A DNA stretch of 64,000 nucleotides from NCBI GenBank assembly GCA_003024785.1, contig PUQB01000134.1, positions 310,012-374,011 of the forward strand. Direction: 5' to 3'. The translations under genes and the position numbers were made by a program. The notes below the pieces were generated by a model, which ran no database searches, had not been told where the DNA came from, and worked only from the letters and a program-made list of their open reading frames with translations. Shown piece after piece: positions 53,031-64,000 of this stretch (its first letter is position 1; every line of letters begins with the position of its first letter). The stretch comes from Selaginella tamariscina (lineage: Eukaryota; Streptophyta; Lycopodiopsida; Selaginellales; Selaginellaceae).

Positions 53031-55200
53031 GCTCTGTTACGGTTCAAATGCAGACATCAAAAGATTAAACCTAGTAGGGGTGCCAATGAATATTCCATAT
53101 GCACAATCTGTTTTCTTTTTATGAAAATTTAAAAACATTAATTGTAATTAATCTGCAATATTATTAATTAATAACATATATTGCATAAATAAGTGAATAC
53201 GCACGCACACATATTATGATGTTATATATCACACGTACTGCAGATTAATTATAACATTTAAATATTAATTATCTCTAGTTTAGTAATTCTTTAAATTGTA
53301 TGTCCAGTATGTGCAATATTTAAGAGCCTTAATTTTAAGGCTTTTTACATATGAGCATATCTTTTTATTTTTAAATTATATGTTGCATAATTTAATTTAA
53401 AATACTATATTAAATACATTACACATATAATTAAAATCACATTATTAATTTTAAAATCAAATTTACACAAACTATCAATTTAAATAGTTTATTTTTAACT
53501 TTATAATTTTAATAGTGATTTTCATGTTAAAATATAAAATTTCACAATTAAATATTAAAATTAAGATATACTAAAATTTATAAATTTACACTTGAAATAA
53601 TTTACTGTGTGTTGCTATGTTATTATCAAATATTCATGCTAAGTGACAGATAAATGAAAGAATATGTAAAGACTATAAGTTATGATTTTCTTTATTTATA
53701 TTATGATTAATGTAAACAACATATATAACGTTTAATTTGATTCAACATTTGATAAATCCAATCAAACATGGTTCAAACATATATATAGAAACACAACTGA
53801 TATAGCCAAACAAATATATACACTTTGCCTGTTGATTTACTTCTAACATTAAACATCTAATCTCCTTTTAATTCAATGTATTAATCTATATACATATGTA
53901 TGCATATTCAACCATTTGCTAATTCTTTTCTTATTGTTATCTGAGCCTTCTATAATTAGTACATTAAACCAATACAATATAAGCATTCCAGTTGAACTTT
54001 AGACATGCACACACACACACATACACACACATGCTATACATGTATACATACCGATGGTATAATATAAACAAACATATGCTCTACTCTTCCCCTACTCATT
54101 GATCTTCTTAAACTTAAATAATGTTATGTTTAAATATGAGTTTACTATTTAGAATTAAATTTAATATTTGAAATATAAATTAAAATTGGCCTAAGTAAAA
54201 TTAAAAAAAGGAATTTTGGACAAAGTATGATTACTATATTAAATTTCAATTTTTTTAAAATATTTTAAATATAAATTAAATTTTCAGCATTAAATAAGCA
54301 TTTACATGAAATATTAATTCAACACAAAATTTATCAATAATTCTCATCTCTTACTTAAACTCATTATATAAACAAACAGGTCAACGTTGTCAGTTTTTAA
54401 TGTTAAATGTTTATACTAATTAATTACAATTATAATTCCTTAACCCAATCATATAGCTTTCGTTTGGCGATCAAATATACTATCTACTTTTTTATTATAT
54501 TGTTATATAGAATATGCTGCAAATATATTATGACAAGAGGCAAACAACACACATAATGAAGCCAGTTCATTCGTTAGCTTTTATATCTGCATTGCTTACT
54601 TAATATATATATGTCTTAGTCTCAAGGTTTCCACTTAGAACATCTGATTAATCAAAACTTAATTAAGCTTAAATTTCCTTAAACAATGCAGCAGGCAAGG
54701 GAATCTAAGATCTGTGGACAGCCATATCTTGCGGGCAATACTGTATAGCACTAGCGGCTAAATCTTGTGATTCGATCGTTCTAAATTAATCGCCCAATTA
54801 AACCCGTCGTTGTCCCGCGCACTTAATCGAACTATTGCAAGATAGCAAACCATAGACAAGATTATACCTCTCATTTTCCATCTCAGTGGATATATTAAAC
54901 TATTTATTACATTAGATTATATATTTAGCTAAACTATATTCCCCACGGGTATCAATGCTCCGTGTAGGTTGGATAACCGGCAATCTCAAAGGTTCTTATC
55001 ATATCAAGCTGTCAATACTTATACAAAAGCTTAATATCACATGTGGTTTACCTTTTTTTTAATTTCTCTATTGTACAATAATTCACGAGTTAAAAAAAAT
55101 TAAATAATTAAAGCATGGTGGATCTCAATGTACATTATAAAGAGCAGACAATATAAACCGTGGAATTAGTTAACAAGCACCACAACCACCTCACAGGGGA
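53031..55200. other. AT-rich intergenic stretch, no gene seen
   Basis: Mostly AT-rich with a CA run near 54010-54030. A patch at 54690-54870 is GC-richer but has no convincing reading frame. Confidence 0.5.
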
Positions 55201-58200
55201 CATGTTTAATCTAGTTTAAAACCCACCGTCAGATCCCGCACTAACAGACGGCCGAGACAAACCCACGTGATCGGCTGTGTGTCGTCAGATTTTCAGACCG
55301 GTCAACGTCACTCGTTGAATCCTCGCCACGGTCCTTTTCAACTATTCTATTGCCTGGCGCGTACGGGATGGCCCATTTCCGTACGCAGGACCACATTCTC
55401 TGCAGAGATTGTGACATAAGGGAAACAGAAACAACAACGCATGTTGACAATTTAACAAAGCCCTATTCATTCGGATATGGCAGGAATATTCCCAGGCATC
55501 TAATTATTTGCGCGATGAATACATTATCATATATTTATTATATATATATATGTTCTGAGCAGCATGCAAAGATTCCTCGCCCGGAGAATCTTGCCATGGA
55601 TATGGCGAAATGGCCTTTTGTTTTTGTATCCATGCACTGCACCCGGCCTGCATTTTCTCTCTCTCCAGCTTTATTTTAATTAAATAAAAGGTAAAGTATA
55701 ATATGATATTGTGTTATTCTCTGTTCATGGGATTCACAACATACACGTAATTTAATTGGCGTTTATAATATCTATATTTAATTAACGACGAAGATGTATG
55801 TGGTCCTCGCTGCTCAATCAAGAGCCTTGTCTCGGATTGCGCAGACAAGGCCACACACAATTGGCTGACAGTGGGCACACAAAACAGATGGGAAAGCCAC
55901 AGGCAAAGGGCACTCGTTAGTTTTTAAATCCCTTATATAAACACACACGTCCCATGCGTACGTACGTATGTGTGTGCTCAAACAGGAACTCCCACAAAGA
56001 TATGGCTTTAACCGATACAGAGATACGTTTCTTCGGCCCCACAAAAGATTCACACGGACGCACCATACACACACGCGCTCACACTTAGCTTGTGACACAC
56101 ACTGACTTGTCCCCTGTGGATTCTTGACTGACCTATATACGACTCTCTCACAGCCAACAACAAACCACGGACCTACCTACGCTTTAACCTTTGTACGTTA
56201 TACGTATCTCCATGTACCGGCTAGATTTTTGCCTGCCAACAAACCAACACACACATGTTGTTGTTTGAAGCCTTGACCAGTTTAATCGCTTAATTAAACC
56301 CTAATTTAAGGGACCACCTACCTCAGACTTACCAACAATAGCCAGCCACGTAGAAAGGGACGAGAAACAGAACCGAGGGGGTTTTAGGTCACCTTTGTGT
56401 AGCTGGAAATCAGAAAAGGACGGGCCCTAATTGGGTGGCCAAAAGTCGTACCACCTGCCAAGTCAGACTGTAACATTTTGTAGGGCTACGTAGGACTATG
56501 ATGGGATTGCGTTTTGGCCAATAGCTAGCATTATGCTAATGTGTACAGAATTGACAGGCACACTCCTGTTTGCTGTGTAACGCTTCGGCTTTTTCCTCTC
56601 CAGCTATGTGACTTAACTAGGTGCTTATATGACGCGTGTACTTAGAAAAAGCAGGGGTTAGTTTTGGCTAAGTTTGGGGGGACTGCTAGATTTGGTTAAA
56701 AGCAGTGGGGCTCACTTTGTGTCGTGTGAGATCATAGCAGCCGACCAAACATCCGCCTTGTAGCTCCAAAACACAGCATTGCAAATCTAGCTCCGTCCGA
56801 TCTCCGCCGTTGGTTTTCTTTGGCATTGTCCGGTGTAAAGCATTCTGTGGTTTAACGTGTGCTTATCTACAAACTAGAGGGTGTATGTTGTCTTTGGTGG
56901 GGATCCATCGCTGTCTTGCGAGGGCTGATGTCAGTGGCTCGAATCCAATCAATCAATCAATCAATCAAAATCTAATGACTTGGTCGCTGTTTTTTATTAA
57001 ATAAAAAAATAGAAAAATTTGTACATTGTGGGCAAAATTTTGCATGATTCTCCTCTTATCACGCCACCTCCTTTATAACTATTAAGCTTCTCATCCACGC
57101 CACTTCAGCACACATTTTCCCACGAGTATATTCCTTTTTTTTGAAATTTGGGATATTCCCCTGATATCCACGCAAAGAATCGGGCATCTAGAACCTCATT
57201 CAAAGGCCGTGTATACGTCGTAGATATGCAAGTAAACGTTATACACTGTTCAAAAGAGTCCAGCTTTAATGCACATGTTTTTTCACATGAATCGAACCCC
57301 AGATCTCGAGTACAGTGAAGTAAATTATGTTATTGAATGCCACCACCACGAACGAAAAAAACAAATCAATTTATCGAAAATGGTGACCGATACCGTACCC
57401 CCGGCTGGGCCCGGCAGAATCGCCAGCCGCCGCATTAAATGTCTCCAGTCCGTACGCGTTCGTACTCTGGAATTTGTGCCAGCTGCAAGATGTCACATTT
57501 GACTGGCAGTCCGCCAGTAGTGGCCAGGTCGTACGACCCGGTAACTCCGGCCCGGTAGCGACTGAAAACCGGCTGCGCCGCAGTGTCACTGCCAATCGTC
57601 TGTCAACCTTAACCAGGGGTTAAATTCGTTTTAAATTCTCTCATTATGTATACTAAGGATCGAGTCCCGCGACAATCGTAACGAGTTAATTAGCGCTCGG
57701 AATATCGACGGTGCAGGCTTCCGAGAATGGAGCCGTCCGTAGGATCCCGTATCAACGGCCGACAATCGAGGTGTTTAGGGTTCCGTTGTTTAAGGATATG
57801 GGGTTTATTTAGTCCGAGTTGAGCGCGGATACATTTTTTCTTCATTTTTCTGCGCATTGTCTTGCAAGATTCAAGACGGACTACGGCGGCTCGCGACACG
57901 CCGCAATGGAAATCCGTGAAGTTCATTGACCTATTCATCTGATGGTGGTAAGCAGCGGCATCCAAATCTAGGATTTTTAGCCGGAGCGGGGCTGCATTTA
58001 CTTGACATCCCGGAGTTTCGTGGATTCGGACTCGGATTCGTGCGGCAATCGGGCTACATTGTGCGATAATCGGGGAGGCCGACAGGCTCTGGTCTTTCTG
58101 AGCAGAATGTGTGACGAGAAAGAGGCCGAGGAGGCGCGGAACCGTGGCGATTCTCTGCGGCAGCGTGTGTAGATCACAAAATCCGACATTTCGTCCTTGT

Positions 58201-58310
58201 TCTTGCTCCGGTAGGGATTCCCTTCAGGTTTTAGAAGCTAGAATCAGACATTCTTTCGGCAGGTGGAAGCTTGCGGCGAGCTGTAAATCTGCGGTTTTGA
58301 ACCTCCTTCT
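55201..58310 (+). promoter_or_regulatory. GC-richer upstream region and leader of the SPEAR gene
   Basis: Base composition changes here to nearly balanced. A G-box-type CCACGTGATC near 55263, GGTCAACGTCA near 55300 (W-box-type core on one strand), an AATC tetranucleotide run at 56945-56968, and a GC-rich probable leader at 57640-58310 are visible. No conserved coding exon was found, so it is read as promoter and leader, with low confidence on the individual sites. Confidence 0.35.
58107..58172 (+). CDS. Possible upstream ORF in the SPEAR leader
   Basis: ATG to TAG, 21 codons (MCDEKEAEEARNRGDSLRQR, then V), ending 138 bases before the main start. It is only meaningful if the leader transcript begins upstream of 58107. 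The composition resembles ordinary coding sequence, but no homology is claimed. Confidence 0.2.
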   Translation: MCDEKEAEEARNRGDSLRQRV

Positions 58311-61018
58311 ATGGCCGCATTGGTTGTGAGGTCGTCGGACGCGGAGAAGGTGCTGCTAGCGGGGCTCGGACACTCGCATTTTCAAGCCGCAGAGAAGGTT
58401 TCCAGGATCCGTGACGATGCGGCTCTTCAAGGCGGTCGGAGTTCCGGAAGCGGTGCAAGATCGAGGAAGAGCAAGAATGGGCCGAAGAAGCAGCCGCAGC
58501 GTGGACTCGGCGTCGCGCAGCTTGAGAAGCTCCGTCTTCAGGAGCAGAGTAAGCAGGATGCGGCCTGTCTCGCTTCTCTAGGATTTGTCCCCTTGCCTCC
58601 TAGCTACGGATTCGAGGGAGGAGCAGGCAGTCCTGCTGGATTATGTCTTCCTCATCATCTAATTCCGAGAGGCATGAAGGTAGCGGCGGCATTGAGTGCT
58701 TCTTCTCTTCTCCCGCTTGCCGGGAGAAGCCATCACAATGCGGGATACGATCCGATGTGGGTGGGGGCGAAGGACGGGGATTCACCGGTGCATTCAGATC
58801 CGGGGCTCTCGATTCTTCTCCAGCAGCAGCAGGAATCGACTCCGTTTCACGGGCGACCCCGAGGCGAATCCAAAGTCGCCTGTTCTTCCTCGGAGATGAT
58901 GAAGAACGAGGAGATGAAATGTGCACCACACAAGATGGGTGATACTGGGCATCGTTTCGGTGTTAATTGCGTTCAGCAACTGTTCGATGCATCCCTGCCT
59001 CCTGGATCGCTTCCCATACAAGCACGCGACTGCAGGGAACTGCCCATGGTACTATCATCTCTCATATTTCTCTTCTGGAACTCACACGTTTTCTGTGTAG
59101 GTTGGCGTTCCTAAGGAGCTCTCTTCTTTCCAAACTAAATTTCCAGGCAACCCAGTCTGGCCGACTCTGCATACGGTAAGTGGGGGGTCTAGCTATCTTT
59201 GCAAAGTTCTTAGTGGGCATCTGTAGCTCGTCTAGTTTTCTTTTGCGTGTGCTTACAACAGTTCATCGAGAGCAACGCACGTAGTGCCATGCATAGTGGA
59301 AAGTGGGCATCTAGAATGCTGGTTTCTAGAATTGTTGGTTTTATGTACGAACTGTTTATATGTGTGTATATACAAGTATATATGTATTGACATGGTTTGT
59401 TGGATGCAGGTTTCTCCGCAGAAGCGCCCGTGCGTTGTTCTTCAGGAGAATCCGCGGGTTTTGATATCCCTGGAACACGGGATATCGACTCCGGCTCTGT
59501 GCAGAGTGAAACCGCTGACAACATGCTTAAAGGAGCACACTACACGCCCCGCAGCATCAGGTACTTGTTTTTTTCATACCCTTATATCCGGTGCATTTAA
59601 AACTTCCCATGTACATGCTCTTGTTACGTATTTATCCTTGTTTACAGTGATATTATACGCCTCTGAAACTAGTGTGTGTGTTTGTCCCCTCGCTGTACGT
59701 TGGCACGTATGTGTATATACGTATATAGTATCGATCCATTTCTTGGACGTGTTGAACTTGTTTTTGCATGTGTAGCTTTGTTATGTGTTTATTCTCGCCC
59801 TCTATATTATATATATCTACACCGGCAATGTGTGTGTGCATTATCGTATTGACTAAGTGCGTGTTGCAGTAATGCGCTAGTGAAGTCTTCACTGCCCTTC
59901 TTAAAGGGTGAAGGTGGAAAGGGCAGCTTTGAGAATGGTACGGGCAAAGTAATAGACCCAACGGACAGCATGTCGAGCGTCTCAAGCATACCCTTTCTTC
60001 AGCGAGGCAACAAAAGGGTGGGACCGTACGTGGAGTCCCCTTCTCCAAAGAAAGCTGCAGTGGGATCTGACTTTCTCGCTCTCAGCCTCTCGATCTCCCA
60101 TGACCACGTTAAACAGCAGCACTTGCAGCTTGTCTCCAGTGATGATAGTAACAACCTTCAGCGATCACTCTCACTGCAGGTACTTTTATATTGTGCATAT
60201 ATTAATCCATATTTATTAGGGTAATTACATATTAATTAGTTGTGTCTATGTACAGCTAAATATTTTTTATCGGTACAATAAATATTACACCATTTATTAT
60301 TTGTTGATCTAGTGCTTTTTGCTCGTTCATAAAGAACATCAGGCAAAAAAGTCTTACCTGATACATACCTTTATAGAAATCGGACTCGTAGCCGTTTGTA
60401 TATTTTTCATTCATTATATGTACTTCAGGTTCACGTACTATCATTAGTATTAAGAAAACTATAACCATATGATTATTACATTATTAAAATAATAACATCC
60501 GAGACGCTCGGAACCTATGGTTATGGTAACATATCCTCACCACAACCTAGTTGTTCTTAGGGCTTTCTTCTCTTCTTCTTCATTATCACTGATATATAGA
60601 TTAACGCTAATGGTAGATGTGCGTGTGTGTGTGCGTGTGCGTGAGAGAGAGAGAGAGAGAGCATTAATTATATAGATCGTCTGTCTGTAGAGATTATATA
60701 TTCTTTTGTTTTCTTGTTAAATATTGGTTTAGTTTGAAGGAACCTTAGATTTTGTCAAATATTCTCATCTCGCAGTGTATATATATAATTAACATATCAT
60801 ACATGATATAATCATTTAATTAAAGTTTATTTGCTTGTCTGTATCAGGAAACGGTGACAGATGTAGAAGAAGGCAGCCAGAAGTCACCAAGCTCATGTGG
60901 CAACTCAGGAGAGGTGGAAAACATGTCTAAGCCAGCGTGGCAGCTGAGATGTCTCGGGACAAAGTGTGCAAGCAGCATCCGAAACGAAGTGGATCTCAGT
61001 TTGAAGCTGGCCATCTAA
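58311..61018 (+). CDS. SPEAR/SPOROCYTELESS-family transcriptional repressor with EAR motif
   Basis: Exons 58311-59048, 59101-59175, 59410-59560, 59870-60179 and 60848-61018; about 480 residues. The family signature is KNGPKKQPQRGLGVAQLEKL followed by RLQEQ (about residues 60-90), as in SPEAR/TIE and SPOROCYTELESS proteins. These link TCP and other factors to TOPLESS co-repressors. The C-terminus NEVDLSLKLAI ends in an LxLxL-type EAR motif, and a second EAR-like stretch, DFLALSLSIS, lies in exon 4. The first exon also has VQQLFDASLPPGSLPIQARD. Exon phases require one missing base in exon 3 near 59451: its start (VSPQKRPCVVLQE) and its end (DSGSVQSETADNML) are in different frames, and the latter fits exon 4. 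It acts in the nucleus as an adaptor without its own DNA-binding domain. It is longer than typical angiosperm members (about 180-320). Confidence 0.82.
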
Positions 61019-63021
61019 ACACAAGGTTACTTACTGACAATCAGCTTTTATTTATATATTACTACTACAACAACTATATATTATGTTTGTTAAATTTATG
61101 TTGTTGCTGCTTGTTTACTGGACTGACTTGGCAAAGACCATATATAATATAATGAATTTGTATTTTATTACTGTGTTGTGATTTTCTCGTGTTTGTTGTG
61201 ATGTCTGGATTGAGTTGCCTTAGCTTTTGTAAGCTCGTATATATATATATATAAACAATGGTACTGCTTAGAACAAATGACATCTGAGATACATTAGTAG
61301 ATAATAAATATGTTTAGAACGGTAGAAGTAGCTCATTGTTTTTACATAAATTATCAAAATGGTATAGATGTTAAATATATATAATTCTGAAACATTAAGT
61401 AGACTAGACTAGTAAATCTTCAGATTTAATAGTCTTAAATAATCTTCATCTAAAGTAGCAAATCCTCAATAGTATCAAGAGTATACTATATAATGCAAAG
61501 ATGTGATTAAATAATGTTTTTAACTTTCATATATAATATTACTGCAATAAGAATGAGATATGTGGTAAGCAAATGGTAACAATACTGAAGTACATATATG
61601 ACTGTCTTTTACACAGACACACAAACACACACTATATCAGTCAATTATATATTATAATATAAGATACATATATATTCATCTCTTTAAGTTATTATTATTA
61701 ATATAGAAATTATAAGATGTTACATATACTTTGAAGTATATTGTTTTACTGCATACTACATATATATTTAATGCTACTAACAAAAAATAAGAACGATGAA
61801 GTTTCAAATTTCTTATTAACTATTGTTAGTTAGAATATTTAAATTAGAGTTTTCAATGATATTTTCTTTTGTTTATAACATTTTAATATTTTAATTCTTT
61901 AATTCGCTTTCAATCCATGTCATGGAATGTGACTTTTAATTTGTGATATGAAATTATGTATCCTTGTATTTAAATATTTATTTATCTGTGTATATATATA
62001 TAAACAATGCATATTTAAATTGTTCATAATAAAATTAGCATTTTAGGGGGGAGGGCTTAGGGGAACTACATCTATTTTTATAATATAATGTATCATTTGA
62101 ATTTATACTTTGAAATTACAATGTTTTCTTAATAGATACCAATTCAATGCTTACATTAGTTTTATGAAAGTTACAATTAAGTATTAGATCAACATTTAAT
62201 CTTTATTTTGATTGAGGTTACAAGTTTTATTTTAATACATAGTTAGATGTAGTTTTTATTTCAAAACCATTGATATATCTAAAGATTTTATTACACTTAC
62301 ATCACCAAGCTAAGGATGAGCACTATTAAGTCATAAAATGAATTGAGTGTTAAACCTTGAAATGATTCAAATTTCATATTTAATTATTAACTTGAGCATT
62401 TTTTATAAAATCAAATTGATTAAGGAGGTTCTTTTTATACATGATGTTCATATAATATTAAATAAGAACTTTAATATTCATATTAAAATATATCCTCATA
62501 GTTAACTAAGTCTACTTAATTGCATAGAGAGTGATAATTTAGTGAGTGTTGCTTTTTAAGAGTGATGCATATATAATTCATTTCAAACAAAAAGGGAGTA
62601 ATACATAAAAAAGTAAGCATGTGTGCTAAATGTTTATTATTTTTCATTTCAATTTCAACCTAATAAAAATTATTTCAATTTTTAAATAAAAAAATCTTAA
62701 AATACCCTATGTTTTTATTTTTAACTTTATTTAACTATAATTAGAAAATATTAGTGTTAAACTGATGCATTACCTTTCAACACAATGTTTATTTTAATTT
62801 TGTATTACAAAATGATCATAATATTTTAATTATACGTTAGAAACAAAATATGATTTTTGACTTTTTTCATGCATGCACATCTAAGAGCTTAATTGATATT
62901 TTTACAAAGCATTTATCTTTAATCTAGGTTGGGACGTTAATCACATGTATACATTTCCACAGATTGCACCATGTCAGAATCCAGGTAAGAGCTTGGGCTG
63001 TAGAAAGAGCATACAATAATT

Positions 63022-63059
<38 letters not shown>

Positions 63060-63715
63060 AGCATATGTGTGTGTGTGCACATATAACACAGATCTTATTA
63101 GAGACCATTTTAACTAAACTTGTGTGAAAATGTATACTTTAATTATGAACTTTACATAGTTTAAATGTGACAAATTAACTTCTAGTTTATCCTGCCTTAG
63201 TCCAGAAGGATTAACTGTTATAATCCACACACACGCTGTGTATGACAACATAATATATGGTACATATGTAGCTTGCATCTTCTTGTTATATAAGGTAGCA
63301 TAACCTATACAAATTCCTTCTGGTTTCTGGTGTGTGCGTGTATGTATGTATGTATATATAAACAAAATATACCAATATAACATACACAGATCAGTTGTTT
63401 TACTTCATGTATAACTCCAGGATGCTGTTTGGCGCTCTTAAGAATAAAGACGTATGTGAATATGTATATAAGCTATGGGTGTTTTTATGCTACATGGAAG
63501 TATGAATACCAATGGTGATTGGCTATTATCTTTGCACACGTCCAATAACAACATCTGTATTGATATAGTATGAGGCATGTAGGATGTTCCCTGGTAGAAT
63601 AACCATGCTATTTTGTGACCTCTATCTAAACATAAACACACGCATGCACACCACATGCACACAGAGATAATATATTTCGTTAGGATAATATCGCATATAC
63701 ATACCAGGTGAGTTT
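61019..63715. other. AT-rich intergenic stretch, no gene seen
   Basis: Low-complexity AT-rich DNA with CT/CA runs at 63022-63058 and small TA runs. 3' UTRs of the flanking genes are expected at its two ends; nothing else is supported. Confidence 0.5.
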
Positions 63716-64000
63716 TCACTTCTTGAAGCTCCCCCTCACACCAGGACGTTCCTTGCCAGAATTTTCAGCTACAGCGTGCTGATTGGTGATCTTCTGCTCC
63801 TCATAAGGCAGCTTAGGGTGCCGTGCTTCGTGGTGAATCTTCATACTCTTGGCGTCAGGTGCAGTCGCTTTGCAAACGGGGCAAACCAGCTTTGCATGTC
63901 CGCCCTTTTCTGCTCCGAGACGGTCCTCCAGTCCTGCTTTGCCCCCGCCTCTGTTTGTTGTTGCAGCATCCACTTTTGCCGCTATCTCCTTTGCCGTGTG
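63716..64000 (-). CDS. Small C2H2-type zinc-finger protein (ZNF706-like), partial
   Basis: The final exon is visible; the start lies beyond the right edge. In frame: HTAKEIAAKVDAATTNRGGG, KAGLEDRLGAEKGGHAKLVC. The finger is CPVCKATAPDAKSMKIHHEA followed by RHPKLPYEE, with two Cys and two His in C-x2-C..H-x4-H spacing. It ends GVRGSFKK. The KHPK/RHPKLP ending after the finger and the basic/glycine N-terminus match the short eukaryotic zinc-binding family that includes human ZNF706. The biochemical role is poorly known. No frame break is visible. Confidence 0.75.
   Translation of the reverse strand, partial: HTAKEIAAKVDAATTNRGGGKAGLEDRLGAEKGGHAKLVCPVCKATAPDAKSMKIHHEARHPKLPYEEQKITNQHAVAENSGKERPGVRGSFKK

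Noticed and set aside
52291-53124. Plus-strand frames rich in A/S/V and L/R/W opposite PRP28.
   Set aside because: They are the complement of the RS-domain repeats on the minus strand.
55241-56098. Frames of 69-109 codons in the GC-richer upstream region.
   Set aside because: They have no conserved motifs and overlap on both strands. GC-rich DNA readily gives such frames, so it was read as promoter or leader DNA.

Overview
The window is nuclear DNA of a land plant. The evidence is intron-rich genes with GT-AG introns of mostly 60-200 bp, PLS-type pentatricopeptide (PPR) genes, telo-box motifs (AAACCCTA) at gene starts, plant-type Ty3/gypsy retrotransposons, a SPEAR/SPOROCYTELESS-family repressor and an RS-domain PRP28 helicase. 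The PPR repeat style (MDCEPD.., ..MYSKCGSM..) resembles seed-free plants, possibly a fern or lycophyte with small introns. That is an impression, and no species is assigned.

Layout. 1-1783: minus-strand CDP-diacylglycerol synthase, C-terminus off the left edge. 2048-5720: tandem duplication of a 1.6 kb unit, each copy carrying a two-exon gene for a small secreted peptide precursor whose C-terminus resembles CEP signalling peptides. 6516-9601: translation factor eIF1A (minus) and proteasome lid subunit RPN6 (plus), divergent from a shared promoter region. 9602-17448: AT-rich intergenic DNA with a MITE-like inverted-repeat element. 17449-31553: a 14 kb retrotransposon composite, flanked by a 72-75 bp direct duplication. 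In it, decayed family-1 gypsy copies lie head to head, and a complete 8 kb chromovirus with 970-bp LTR and 5-bp target duplication is nested in one of them. 31554-35930: AT-rich, with a possible gene relic. 35932-42670: a large minus-strand gene for a proline-rich, VWA-domain and coiled-coil protein. 43107-46952: two related PPR genes, tail to tail, about 24 bp apart. 47230-53015: the 26-exon PRP28/DDX23 spliceosomal helicase. 53016-58310: AT-rich DNA and then a GC-richer upstream region. 58311-61018: SPEAR-type transcriptional repressor. 63716-64000: start-truncated small C2H2 zinc-finger protein.

Functionally this is a mix of housekeeping genes (lipid, translation, proteasome, spliceosome), organelle RNA processing (PPR), and developmental or signalling genes (SPEAR, CEP-like peptides). 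There is no operon-like logic, but there are shared promoters (eIF1A/RPN6, and VWA/PPR) and one convergent pair.

A cross-cutting observation: nearly every conserved multi-exon gene has one to several single-base frame breaks in short homopolymers, while splice sites and flanking protein sequence stay intact. I read these as consensus-sequence errors rather than independent pseudogenisation, so genes are annotated through them and each break is noted.
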